This document shows positions 25,442 through 33,425 of a stretch of DNA of 43,971 bases, in pieces; within the stretch, counting starts at the first letter, position 1; each line of letters opens with the position of its first letter. A model generated the notes under the pieces. It was not told the origin of the DNA and made no database searches. It saw nothing but the letters and a program-made list of their open reading frames with translations. The position numbers and the translations under genes are program-made. The stretch is from Candidatus Microgenomates bacterium (GTDB lineage Bacteria > Patescibacteriota > Microgenomatia > Daviesbacterales > UBA10151): positions 1-43,971 of the forward strand of contig JACOYE010000014.1 of the NCBI GenBank assembly GCA_016182045.1, read 5' to 3'.

Positions 25442-26346
25442 ATTTATCTGTCATCATACTAAGCTACAATACTAAAGAAATTACTCACAGATGTTTACAA
25501 AAACTTGAGGAAGCCAAAATTTATTGCGAAAAAAAACTTAATAACAAAATAGAAGTTATCGCTTTAGATAATGGCTCATCAGATGGATCTGCTCAAATGA
25601 TTAAAACAGATCATCCCCAAGTAAAACTTATTGAATCAAAAGAAAATTTAGGTTTTTCCAAGGGTAACAATTTAGCAATGAAACAATGTAACAATCCATT
25701 TATTTTACTTTTAAACTCAGATGTTTATGTGGAAGAAGATAGTTTATATAAAACACTTGCCTATTTTAAGGTTAATAAAAATTGTGACGTAATGGGTGCA
25801 AAATTAAAATATGCCTCGGGCAAATTGCAGCCTTCTGCCGGTAATTTGCCCAACCCACTAAATATAATAACCTGGATTTTAGGTTTAGGTTTTTTGCCAC
25901 TGATTAACAATTTTATCCCCCCCCTTCATGCTAGAAATATGCCTTTTTTCTCAAAAGCCCATCAGGTTGGCTGGATTATGGGAGCTTTTTTTATGATAAA
26001 AAAAGCAATTTTTGAGAAAACCTTAGGTTTTGATGAAAATTTATTTATGCATATGGAAGAGGTTGAGTGGTGTAAAAGGATTAATATGGCTCACTTTAAA
26101 ATATGGTATGTGCCACAAGTTGAGGTAGTTCACCTCCATGGGGCCTCATCAAAGTTTGATCTAGGTGCAAGTTTTTTAAATGAGCTTAAAGGAATTAAAT
26201 ATTATCTTAAAAAACATTATCCCCCTTTTTATTTGCCAGTTAAATTATTTTTAATTTTGGGGTTAATTTTAAGAATAATAGCTTTTTCTTTACTGGGAAA
26301 AACAAAAAGAGCAAGAATTTATGTGGAAGGATTGGGAGTGATATAG
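25429..26346 (+). CDS. GT2 family glycosyltransferase
   Basis: A 305-residue GT-A enzyme related to the previous one: LSVIILSYNTKEITHRCLQK, VIALDNGSSDGSAQM, NLGFSKGNNLAM, FILLLNSDVYV, MHMEEVEWCKRINMAHF and VVHLHGASS. The C-terminal part has a hydrophobic helix (LILGLILRIIAFSLL) that may attach to the membrane. It overlaps the upstream gene by 13 bases and is followed by a heptamer array. Confidence 0.88.
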   Translation: MDQLDLSVIILSYNTKEITHRCLQKLEEAKIYCEKKLNNKIEVIALDNGSSDGSAQMIKTDHPQVKLIESKENLGFSKGNNLAMKQCNNPFILLLNSDVYVEEDSLYKTLAYFKVNKNCDVMGAKLKYASGKLQPSAGNLPNPLNIITWILGLGFLPLINNFIPPLHARNMPFFSKAHQVGWIMGAFFMIKKAIFEKTLGFDENLFMHMEEVEWCKRINMAHFKIWYVPQVEVVHLHGASSKFDLGASFLNELKGIKYYLKKHYPPFYLPVKLFLILGLILRIIAFSLLGKTKRARIYVEGLGVI

Positions 26347-26380
26347 AATTAAGAATTATGAATTAAGAATTAAGGGTTAT
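26346..26380. repeat. GAATTAA heptamer array between glycosyltransferase genes
   Basis: gaattaa, gaattat, gaattaa, gaattaa and gggttat run from the stop of one glycosyltransferase into the ATG of the next. The last unit overlaps the start codon. The array takes the place where a ribosome site would lie. Confidence 0.8.
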
Positions 26381-28172
26381 GAAAAAAGTCTCAATAATCA
26401 CAGTAAATTATAGTGGTAAAGAGGATACTTTGGAGTTTTTGAAATCCTTAAGAAGGTTACAGCGGGCCCCCGCAGGGGAGGGTTACAGGTTACAGGTAAT
26501 TGTGGTTGATAATGGATCATCTGATGGAAGTGTTTCTGCTATCAACAAAGCCTTTCCCCAAATAGATATTTTACAAACAGGATCAAACTTAGGTTTTAGT
26601 GGTGGGTATAATAAAGGTTTAGATTATGCCCAAATTTGGGGGGCAGATTATTTTTTGCTTATCAATAATGATTGTTTAATAAATAGCCCAAATTTGGTGG
26701 AAGAATTAATTAAAACAGCTGAGTCTAATCCTAAAATTGGATTAGTTTCCCCTAAAATCTATTTTGCTCCTGGGTTTGAATTTCATAAAGATAGGTATAA
26801 AAAAGAGGATGTGGGTAAAGTGATCTGGTTTGCCGGGGGTAAGTTTGATTGGAATAATATCGGGTCAATTCATCGTGGTTTGGATGAGGTAGATAAATGG
26901 CAATACGATCTAGTTGAGCAGTCGGAAATATTTAGCGGGGCTTGTGTCCTTATAAAAAGAGAAGTACTGGAGAAAATAGGCTATCTGGATGAAAAATACT
27001 TTTTATATTTTGAAGATAGTGATTTTGCCCAGAGAGCAAAAATAGAAGGATTTAAAATTTTTTATAATGGTCATACCTCTTTGTATCATAAGGTTTCCCA
27101 ATCAACAGGAATAGGATCCATAGTCACGGACTATTATCATACCAGAAACCGACTTGTATTTGGTATGAAATATGCCAAAACTAGAACTAAACTCGCCTTG
27201 TTAAAAGAAGCAATAAAATTATTTTTGTTTGGCAGGCCCGCCCAAAGACAAGGGGTTTTGGATTTTTATTTAGGCATACCTGGAGCAGGAAATTTAGCTT
27301 TACACCCCAAGGGTGTAAACGTAAATTTAGAGTATCCCTTAAAGTTATCCATTGGTATTGTTAACTATAATACTGCTGATTTAACCAAAAAACTTTTGGA
27401 GAGTATTTTCCAAAAAGAGAATGGATATGATCTAAAAAGCATGGAGGTGATTGTTTTGGACAATAGTTCAGATGATAACTGTAAAGAGATTATCAGGGGT
27501 TTCTTACCAAGAATTAAATATTTGGCAAATAAAGAAAATGAAGGTTTTTCAAAAGGTTACAACAAAACAATTAAATACTCTTTGGGTGAATATTATTTAA
27601 TGCTTAATTCTGATATTGAAGTGATGGAAGGTGGATTACCTGAGTTAGTCAGGGTGGAAGATGAATTTAAGGGAGAGGCTGTTTTAGGTGGAAAGTTGAT
27701 ATTTCCTGATGGATCAGACCAGGATTCTGCCTTTCACTTGCCCACTGTTTCGGGAGCTTTTAAAGAATACTTTTTAAGGATCAAGGGATCTTATTTTATG
27801 TTCATGCCAAAATCCGATCAACCTGCTAAAGTGGAAGGTTTAGCTATGGCATGCTTGATGATTCCTAAAATGGTTTTACAAAAGGCGGGGCTTTTGGATG
27901 AAGGCACATTCATCTTTTTTGAAGATATTGAGTATGCCAGAAGACTAAAAAAACTCAAGATTCCTCTCTACTTTGTCCCGACTGCCCGATTTATCCACCA
28001 TCACGGCGCTTCCACCAAAAGAATCGGGCAAGAAAAAGCCATCCAACATCTTGAAAAAGGAGCAGTTCACTATCATGGAATAGTATACTACACACTTCTT
28101 TCACTCATTTTAAGGTTAGGTCAAATCTTCGGCAGAGTTAAAACCCCAATATCCAGGTGGGTTAAAGATTAG
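26379..28172 (+). CDS. bifunctional GT2 glycosyltransferase (two GT-A domains)
   Basis: A 597-residue protein with two complete GT2 domains. Domain 1 (about 1-290): VSIITVNYSGKEDTLEFLKS, VIVVDNGSSDGS, LLINNDC, YFEDSDFAQRAKIEGF. Domain 2 (about 320-597): LSIGIVNYNTADLTKKLLES, VIVLDNSSDDN, YLMLNSDIEV, FFEDIEYARRLKKL, HHHGAS. It probably adds two sugars in turn to a surface glycan. Residues 28-38 (LQRAPAGEGYRLQ region) come from a GGTTACA array with a GC-rich palindrome. The linker region at GRPAQRQGVLDF also looks loosely conserved. Confidence 0.87.
   Translation: MKKVSIITVNYSGKEDTLEFLKSLRRLQRAPAGEGYRLQVIVVDNGSSDGSVSAINKAFPQIDILQTGSNLGFSGGYNKGLDYAQIWGADYFLLINNDCLINSPNLVEELIKTAESNPKIGLVSPKIYFAPGFEFHKDRYKKEDVGKVIWFAGGKFDWNNIGSIHRGLDEVDKWQYDLVEQSEIFSGACVLIKREVLEKIGYLDEKYFLYFEDSDFAQRAKIEGFKIFYNGHTSLYHKVSQSTGIGSIVTDYYHTRNRLVFGMKYAKTRTKLALLKEAIKLFLFGRPAQRQGVLDFYLGIPGAGNLALHPKGVNVNLEYPLKLSIGIVNYNTADLTKKLLESIFQKENGYDLKSMEVIVLDNSSDDNCKEIIRGFLPRIKYLANKENEGFSKGYNKTIKYSLGEYYLMLNSDIEVMEGGLPELVRVEDEFKGEAVLGGKLIFPDGSDQDSAFHLPTVSGAFKEYFLRIKGSYFMFMPKSDQPAKVEGLAMACLMIPKMVLQKAGLLDEGTFIFFEDIEYARRLKKLKIPLYFVPTARFIHHHGASTKRIGQEKAIQHLEKGAVHYHGIVYYTLLSLILRLGQIFGRVKTPISRWVKD
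26454..26501. repeat. GGTTACA heptamers around a GC palindrome, inside a glycosyltransferase gene
   Basis: ggttaca (26455-26461), then gcgggcccccgcagggga, then two ggttaca units (26481-26494) and a partial one. The GC block contains gcggg/cccgc and cccc/gggg inverted arms. It encodes RLQRAPAGEGYRLQV, replacing a short loop between helix and strand in the GT-A fold. Confidence 0.75.
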
Positions 28173-28192
28173 GTATATAAAATGTTGTGGAC

Positions 28193-28223
28193 TTGACAAG
28201 CATGACCCACCTATCCATATAAT
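28193..28223 (+). promoter_or_regulatory. promoter for the small NPF protein and Cys-rich protein genes
   Basis: A consensus TTGACA (28193-28198) is followed by TATAAT at 28218-28223 (19-bp spacer) or CATATA at 28216 (17 bp). The ATG at 28230 starts six bases after the -10, so leaderless initiation is likely. Confidence 0.55.
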
Positions 28224-28229
28224 AAATAG

Positions 28230-28481
28230 ATGAACCAAAAAGGAGTCATTCATCTGGCCCTTCCTTTAATTCTACTGCTATTTGTGGCAGTTTTGACTTT
28301 TGTAGTCTTAATTTATTTTGGCATTATTAAAAACCCTCTTAAAACCTTAACAGTACCAGGTGTCAAAAAAGAACCAACTGTCTCTTTACAAAATCAATAT
28401 CAGAACCCTTTTGATAAGAGCACCCAATATGTTAACCCGTTTGCATCATATAAGAATCCTTTTGATGCTTTAAAAAAATAA
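28230..28481 (+). CDS. small membrane-anchored protein with three NPF motifs
   Basis: An 83-residue protein. Short start (MNQKG), one hydrophobic helix (VIHLALPLILLLFVAVLTFV and on), then about 45 polar residues with NPFD, NPFA and NPFD spaced about 10-13 residues apart, each preceded by Tyr. The KG before the helix recalls a prepilin leader but there is no Glu5. Its stop abuts the ATG of the Cys-rich protein, so the two are co-transcribed and perhaps work together. No family is recognised. Confidence 0.7.
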   Translation: MNQKGVIHLALPLILLLFVAVLTFVVLIYFGIIKNPLKTLTVPGVKKEPTVSLQNQYQNPFDKSTQYVNPFASYKNPFDALKK

Positions 28482-29945
28482 ATGATAAAAAATTTAACAA
28501 TTTCTAAATTTATAACCGTTTTTCTATTGTCAATATTTGTCCTGTTGATCTTGGTCACCAGGGTGCAGGCGCAAGAATCTCCCGAAGAAATTGCCCAAAA
28601 ATATGGAGTTACCTTTCCGGTTGCCGAGCTTGGTAACTGTGGTAGTATTGCTGAATGTAGAACCTATTGTGAAGATCCTGTTAATGCCACAACTTGCATA
28701 GATTACGCCAAAGCCAAGGGTTTTTATCAGGAAGATCCTACTGTAACTGATAAGGACAGAATTTTACAGCAAGCAAAAAGCATATTAGGTTGTGATTCAT
28801 ATGATGCTTGCCAAAACTATTGTGAGGTTCCCGCAAACTATGATAGATGTGACTCATTTGCCAAATCACAAGGCATTGCTGGTGGTGTGGTAAATGATCC
28901 ATCTCAAAGTGGAATTTTGGATCAGGCCAGATCAGTTTTGGGTTGTACTTCAGCTGATTTATGTAAATCATTCTGTGAGCAAGAAGCCAATCGGACCAGA
29001 TGTGCTGAATTTGCCAACACAGTTGGTCTTCATGGAGGCGAACAACGGGTAGGGCCAGGCGGTTGTAACTCGGAGGCAACTTGTAGGACCTTTTGTTCTG
29101 ATCCGGCAAACTATCAAATTTGTTCAGGATTTGCTACCTCCAGTGGGGGTACTTTTTCAGGCCCTGGCGGTTGTAACTCTGAAGCATCATGTCGTGCTTA
29201 TTGTAGTGAGCATGAGGATGAATGCCGAAGCTTAGGAGGTGCAGGGGGATCTCCGCCTCCTGGATACGATCCTCAGCAAATGTGTAATAGAACACCCAAT
29301 TGTGCCTGGCAAGGGAATACCTGTCAGTGTGGCTTTTATGGTGAGACAGAGGAGTCTCGACAAAAGGCAGGAGAATATGCTACATATTGTCAGGCCAATC
29401 CTGATAAATGTCAGAGTGGACAGGCAGGTGGTTTTGGCAGTCCAGTGCAACGTCAGGAATTTGAGTCTTTCTGTAGACAAAATCCAGAAAGATGCCAGCC
29501 CCCTACCGGAGGTTATCAAGGCGGCTACCAAGGGGATCCAGCCACAGAATGTGCCAAACAATCAGGTTGTTCCTGGACAGGTACCACTTGTCAGTGTTCG
29601 GGATCAGGTACCCAACCAAATTATAGTCCTTACCCCCAGCCTACATCCGGGAGTAGTTATGATCCAGCCACAGAATGTGCTAAAACTTCTGGTTGCTCTT
29701 GGACTGGTAGCAGTTGTCAGTGTTCAACTAGTACCCAGACAACAACTACAGAGTCAAACCCGACTTCCGCTCCAACTCAAGAATCGCAGCCAACTTCAGA
29801 ATCCACCAGTACTGATCCAGCCACAGCATGCAATCAAACATCAGGTTGTTCCTGGATAGGCTCAACCTGCCAGTGTGGCAGCACTCAGGGGATAAGCACT
29901 AATCGGGATTTTCTTCAAATCATCTTGGAATGGCTGGGATTTTAG
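28482..29945 (+). CDS. secreted Cys-rich repeat protein
   Basis: A 487-residue exported protein. A signal peptide (FITVFLLSIFVLLILVTRVQA) is followed by two repeat types. Type 1, five copies at about residues 48-255: Cys x5-6 Cys x3 Cys x6-7 Cys with (Y/F)C and (Y/F)A nearby, for example CRTYCEDP and CQNYCEVP. Type 2, four copies at about 270-480: CxxxxxCxWxGxxCQC, for example CSWTGTTCQC, three of them preceded by DPAT. Between them are Gly/Gln/Ser/Thr-rich linkers. The even Cys spacing suggests disulfide knots outside the cell. Likely surface or matrix protein; function unknown. Confidence 0.8.
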   Translation: MIKNLTISKFITVFLLSIFVLLILVTRVQAQESPEEIAQKYGVTFPVAELGNCGSIAECRTYCEDPVNATTCIDYAKAKGFYQEDPTVTDKDRILQQAKSILGCDSYDACQNYCEVPANYDRCDSFAKSQGIAGGVVNDPSQSGILDQARSVLGCTSADLCKSFCEQEANRTRCAEFANTVGLHGGEQRVGPGGCNSEATCRTFCSDPANYQICSGFATSSGGTFSGPGGCNSEASCRAYCSEHEDECRSLGGAGGSPPPGYDPQQMCNRTPNCAWQGNTCQCGFYGETEESRQKAGEYATYCQANPDKCQSGQAGGFGSPVQRQEFESFCRQNPERCQPPTGGYQGGYQGDPATECAKQSGCSWTGTTCQCSGSGTQPNYSPYPQPTSGSSYDPATECAKTSGCSWTGSSCQCSTSTQTTTTESNPTSAPTQESQPTSESTSTDPATACNQTSGCSWIGSTCQCGSTQGISTNRDFLQIILEWLGF

Positions 29946-29947
29946 TG

Positions 29948-30030
29948 TCCAGAGGGAAGGATTCGAACCTTCGCAGGGAAAACCCGGTTGATTTACAGTC
30001 AACTGCAATTGGCCACTCTGCCACCTCTGG
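29948..30030 (-). tRNA. tRNA-Tyr (GTA)
   Basis: An 83-base class II tRNA. Acceptor CCAGAGG pairs with CCTCTGG, discriminator A, no CCA encoded. The anticodon loop is CTGTAAA (GTA, Tyr); the T arm holds GGTTCGAATCC. A long variable arm is present as in bacterial tRNA-Tyr. The first pair is C1-G72, whereas bacterial tRNA-Tyr normally has G1-C72. A TATAAT box (30045-30040, minus strand) lies about 10 bases upstream. Confidence 0.93.
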
Positions 30031-30058
30031 CTAAAGTTAATTATACCTAATTCTGCTA

Positions 30059-30081
30059 TAATTTTCCTGAAAGGAAAATTA
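30059..30081. other. 10-bp perfect inverted repeat between tRNA-Tyr and the PBP gene
   Basis: taattttcct and aggaaaatta are exact inverted arms around a gaa loop. It lies upstream of tRNA-Tyr on the minus strand and upstream of the PBP promoters on the plus strand. It could be a bidirectional terminator-like stem or an operator; nothing else decides. Confidence 0.5.
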
Positions 30082-30108
30082 ACAGGTTCTGCAAGCACGA
30101 GCTATAAT
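30079..30108 (+). promoter_or_regulatory. upstream promoter for the PBP gene
   Basis: TTAACA (30079-30084), an 18-bp spacer and TATAAT (30103-30108). It would give a leader of about 35-40 bases. The -35 overlaps the right arm of the inverted repeat at 30059-30081. Confidence 0.45.
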
Positions 30109-30114
30109 ATCTCA

Positions 30115-30143
30115 TTGCGAAGTGCGAAGCAGGTCCTTATAAT
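30115..30143 (+). promoter_or_regulatory. second promoter for the PBP gene, built partly from a repeat relic
   Basis: TTGCGA (30115-30120), a 17-bp spacer and TATAAT (30138-30143). The -35 and spacer fall in tctcattgcgaagtgcgaagcagg, a relic of the GTCATTGCGAG repeat family. The ATG (30152) starts 8 bases after the -10, so this promoter would make a leaderless message. Confidence 0.5.
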
Positions 30144-30151
30144 CTTTCTAT

Positions 30152-32707
30152 ATGACCTCAGGTTCCTGGAAGGCTAGAAGAGAGTATTCTAGGGTTTGGA
30201 AATTCAAATTTTTATCCAATTTATCCACCGGAATGCTCATTATTGTGATCGGTTTTTTGCTGCTTCTTTTTGGATCTGTGATTTTTTTTGCCACCCAAAT
30301 TCCCAATCCCCAGGATTTAACCAACCGCAATCTGGCCCAGTCCACCAAAATTTTTGATAAAGACGGGGAACTACTCTACGATATCTATCAGGACCAAAAT
30401 AGAACACCTATAAAACTTTCCGAAATACCCCAATATGTAAAAGAGGCTACTATTGCCATAGAAGATAAGGATTTCTACAAACATAAGGGCTTTTCCCTTG
30501 TGGGAATAACAAGATCGGTTTTTGATCTGGCTGTCTACAGGCGCGTTTCTGGTGGTTCCACCCTGACACAACAACTTGTTAAAAATGCTCTCCTGTCAGG
30601 GGAGAGGACTCTGACTAGAAAACTTAAGGAATTTATTCTGGCTGTTCAGGTGGAAAGAGCCTATTCCAAAGATCAAATTTTGGAAATGTATCTTAATGAA
30701 ATACCCTATGGTGGAACCGCTTACGGCATTGAGGCTGCGGCCAATTTATATTTTGGAAAGAGTACCAAGGATTTGAATTTGGCTGAGGCAGCACTCCTGG
30801 CAGGTCTTCCCCAAAGGCCGTCTGTTTACTCTCCGTACGGAACAAACCCGGAACTTTCCAAGCAAAGACAAAAACAGGTGTTAAGAAGAATGGTGGAAGA
30901 TGAGTATATCACCAAAGATGAAGCAGAGGTAGCTGAGAGACAGCAGTTAACCTACAGGACAAGCCAAAATGAAGTTGGATTTAAAGCTCCCCATTTTGTC
31001 CTGTATGTTAAGGCCAAACTGATTGAACAGTTTGGAGATAAGATGGTTGAGCAAGGAGGCTTACGAGTGACCACCTCCTTGGATTATAAACTGCAAAAAC
31101 AGGTGGAAGAAATAGTCAAAAAGGAGATTGATAACTTATCTTCTGCCAAAGTTGGCAATGGAGCAAGTGTAGTTTTGGATGCCAAAGGAGGGCAGATTTT
31201 GGCCATGGTGGGAAGTAAAGATTATTTTGCTGATTCTGCGCCGGAAGGTTGTGATGAAGGACAAAGTTGCGTCTTTGAGCCAAATGTTAATGTGGTGATA
31301 AGAGCCAGACAACCAGGATCTGCCACCAAACCAATTGCCTATTCAGCGGCTTTGGAAAAAGGTTACACAGCCTCTCAGGTCTATATAGATGTTAAAACCG
31401 AATTCCCCGGGGGAGACAGACCAACTTATATTCCTGTCAATTATGATGGTCAATACCATGGTGTGGTTCAGATGAGATATGCTTTAGGTAACTCCTACAA
31501 TATTCCGGCCGTTAAAAATTTGGCTCTGGTGGGAGTAAGGGATGTACTGGAATTAGGCTACAGAATGGGTTTAACCACCTGGGAGCCGTCTGAGGAAAAT
31601 GTCAATTCTGTAGGTTTGAGTTTGGTTTTAGGAGGTAGAGAAGTAAGACTTTTAGATTTGGCATCGGCCTTTTCAGTGTTAGCCAACAAAGGCAGACAAC
31701 AAGACCCCATCTCAATTCTTAAAGTGACGGATTCTAAGGGTAAAACTTTATTTGAACATCATCCGAGTGAGGGAAGAAAAGTTTTAGACGAAGGCATTAC
31801 TTTTATAATCTCCGATATTTTATCTGATAATGGTGCCAGAACCGCCGCTTTCGGTTCCAACTCGGTTTTAAATATTGCTGGTAAAACTGCTGCCGTTAAA
31901 ACCGGTACTACTGATGAAAAAAGAGACAATTGGGCTATTGGTTTCACCCCCTCTTTTGTGGTGGGAGTTTGGGTTGGTAATAACGACAACTCTATAATGA
32001 GTCCGACTGTCTCATCAGGTGTAACAGGAGCCTCACCTATTTGGAACAAAATTATGACATTAGTTATAAAAGATAAGCAGAATGAACCATTTGAAAGACC
32101 GCCGAATGTTTTACAGGAAGAAGTGGATGGTTTGATGAGCGGTAAGCCTCATCCCGGTTCCCCTACCAGAAGAGAATACTTTATTGCCGGAACCGAACCC
32201 AAGGGGGAATCTCCTGCATATCAGCGAGCCAAAGTTTGCAGACAAAATCCGCACAGATTGGCAAATGATGGTGAAGAGTCTGATGAGAAAGACGTGATTA
32301 TCTTGAAAGAAGATGATCCAACAGGAGCCGATAAGTGGCAAAAAGGGATTGATGAGTGGGTTTTGACCTCTGTCGATCCCAGGTTTGTGGGAGCAACTAA
32401 AGGCTGTAGCGGAATTCCGGGATTTTCTGCTGGGGGAGGTGGCGCTATAGAGATTGTTAATGTTTCCAATGGAGCCAATGTACCCAGGGTGTTTGATGTT
32501 TTAGCAAAAACTAACTCCCCTGCCGGAGTTAAAAAGGTGACATGGCTGATTGATGGAGGCGTAAAATCCACTCAAACTTCCGAACCATTTGCTTTGCATG
32601 TGGAGTTTCCGGTTGGTGATAAGGGCTCACACACAATTACCGCCACTTTGGAAGATAACAACGGCGGCACATTTTCCACCTCAATTGGAGTAACCGTGGC
32701 CCTTTAG
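30152..32707 (+). CDS. class A penicillin-binding protein (PBP1A family)
   Basis: An 851-residue bifunctional peptidoglycan synthase. One N-terminal membrane helix (about 28-50); a GT51 transglycosylase with IEDKDFYKHKG (catalytic Glu at about 104), GGSTLTQQLVKN and KDQILEMYLNEIPYGGTAYG; then a transpeptidase with SATK (active Ser about 389), SYN (about 447) and KTGTT (about 582). Residues about 765-851 form an Ig-like/Big domain (GVKKVTWLIDGG; HTITATLEDNNGGTF). It shows that this organism builds cross-linked murein. No ribosome site is visible before the ATG. Confidence 0.95.
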   Translation: MTSGSWKARREYSRVWKFKFLSNLSTGMLIIVIGFLLLLFGSVIFFATQIPNPQDLTNRNLAQSTKIFDKDGELLYDIYQDQNRTPIKLSEIPQYVKEATIAIEDKDFYKHKGFSLVGITRSVFDLAVYRRVSGGSTLTQQLVKNALLSGERTLTRKLKEFILAVQVERAYSKDQILEMYLNEIPYGGTAYGIEAAANLYFGKSTKDLNLAEAALLAGLPQRPSVYSPYGTNPELSKQRQKQVLRRMVEDEYITKDEAEVAERQQLTYRTSQNEVGFKAPHFVLYVKAKLIEQFGDKMVEQGGLRVTTSLDYKLQKQVEEIVKKEIDNLSSAKVGNGASVVLDAKGGQILAMVGSKDYFADSAPEGCDEGQSCVFEPNVNVVIRARQPGSATKPIAYSAALEKGYTASQVYIDVKTEFPGGDRPTYIPVNYDGQYHGVVQMRYALGNSYNIPAVKNLALVGVRDVLELGYRMGLTTWEPSEENVNSVGLSLVLGGREVRLLDLASAFSVLANKGRQQDPISILKVTDSKGKTLFEHHPSEGRKVLDEGITFIISDILSDNGARTAAFGSNSVLNIAGKTAAVKTGTTDEKRDNWAIGFTPSFVVGVWVGNNDNSIMSPTVSSGVTGASPIWNKIMTLVIKDKQNEPFERPPNVLQEEVDGLMSGKPHPGSPTRREYFIAGTEPKGESPAYQRAKVCRQNPHRLANDGEESDEKDVIILKEDDPTGADKWQKGIDEWVLTSVDPRFVGATKGCSGIPGFSAGGGGAIEIVNVSNGANVPRVFDVLAKTNSPAGVKKVTWLIDGGVKSTQTSEPFALHVEFPVGDKGSHTITATLEDNNGGTFSTSIGVTVAL

Positions 32708-32709
32708 AT

Positions 32710-32738
32710 TTGAATCTTATCTCATAGTGTGTTATACT
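32710..32738 (+). promoter_or_regulatory. promoter of the VanW-like gene
   Basis: TTGAAT (32710-32715), 17-bp spacer, TATACT (32733-32738) with TG-T before it (extended -10). It begins 3 bases after the PBP stop. Transcripts from it would start near 32745, at the foot of a terminator-like hairpin. Confidence 0.6.
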
Positions 32739-32746
32739 ATTGTTTC

Positions 32747-32774
32747 ATCAGGCTTAAAATGGGCCTGATTTTTT
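32747..32774 (+). terminator. hairpin plus T-tract directly before the VanW-like start codon
   Basis: atcaggc (32747-32753) pairs with gcctgat (32763-32769) around a 9-base loop, followed by six Ts overlapping its end (32769-32774), an intrinsic terminator form. It can end PBP transcription. Since the next ATG is the very next base (32775) and the promoter at 32710 lies upstream, the same hairpin may also attenuate the VanW-like gene. Confidence 0.65.
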
Positions 32775-33425
32775 ATGTCACCAAATCTTATAGCAGCTCT
32801 GACAACTATTTCTCTTTTCGTTTTGGGAGACCAGTCTTCACTAGTTGTACCTTCTGATCATCTATTGGCTCAGCATGAAATATCTTTAAATAATCGCCAG
32901 AGCGATAAATGGGTAAATGACATTTTTAAAGACAATATCTTGCTTAATTTGGCTTACATGAGTGGTAAGGTGTCAGGAAAAGATACAATTTCCTGGGATG
33001 AAGTTAGAAAGCCTTTTTCTTATCAATTTAAATTAGATCCAGGTAGAACCTTTGCCTATCATGAGGATGTATTCCTTGAGTATCAGGACAAAGTAGTCAA
33101 AACCACCAATGCTCACTTTAACGCTTCAGAAGGATTTAAATCTGATGGATATTTGATGGGCGATGGTGTTTGTCATTTGGCCTCTTTAATATATTGGGTT
33201 GCCAAAGATGCTGGGCTTGAGACTGAAGCTCGCACCAACCATAATTTTGCCGTCATTCCAGATATCTCAAGGGAATATGGGGTATCCATTTATAATTATC
33301 CGGCAAGATTTGAGGCTAATGCCAAACAAAATTTATATATAACCAATAACGGGGAAAAAACCATCACTTTTAAATTTGAATACCAGAATGAAAATCTAAA
33401 GGTATCTGTTGTTGAATCTAATTAG
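32775..33425 (+). CDS. VanW-like secreted protein
   Basis: A 216-residue protein. A weak signal or anchor lies at the N terminus (LIAALTTISLFVLG). The centre matches VanW proteins: FSYQFKLDPGRTFAYHEDVF, GFKSDGYLMGDGVCHLASLI with the single Cys, YWVAKDAGLETEARTNHNF, and IYNYPARF...NLYITNN. The biochemical role of VanW is not known; it goes with cell-wall genes, here next to a PBP. Its stop overlaps the pheT stop region by 4 bases (convergent). Confidence 0.72.
   Translation: MSPNLIAALTTISLFVLGDQSSLVVPSDHLLAQHEISLNNRQSDKWVNDIFKDNILLNLAYMSGKVSGKDTISWDEVRKPFSYQFKLDPGRTFAYHEDVFLEYQDKVVKTTNAHFNASEGFKSDGYLMGDGVCHLASLIYWVAKDAGLETEARTNHNFAVIPDISREYGVSIYNYPARFEANAKQNLYITNNGEKTITFKFEYQNENLKVSVVESN

Noticed and set aside
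29232-29859. Long open frames overlapping the Cys-rich repeat protein on both strands
   Set aside because: They shadow the repeats of the real frame and have no start signals or family patterns.
29948-30030. tRNA-Leu or tRNA-Ser because of the long variable arm
   Set aside because: The anticodon loop CTGTAAA gives GTA, and bacterial tRNA-Tyr also has a long variable arm.
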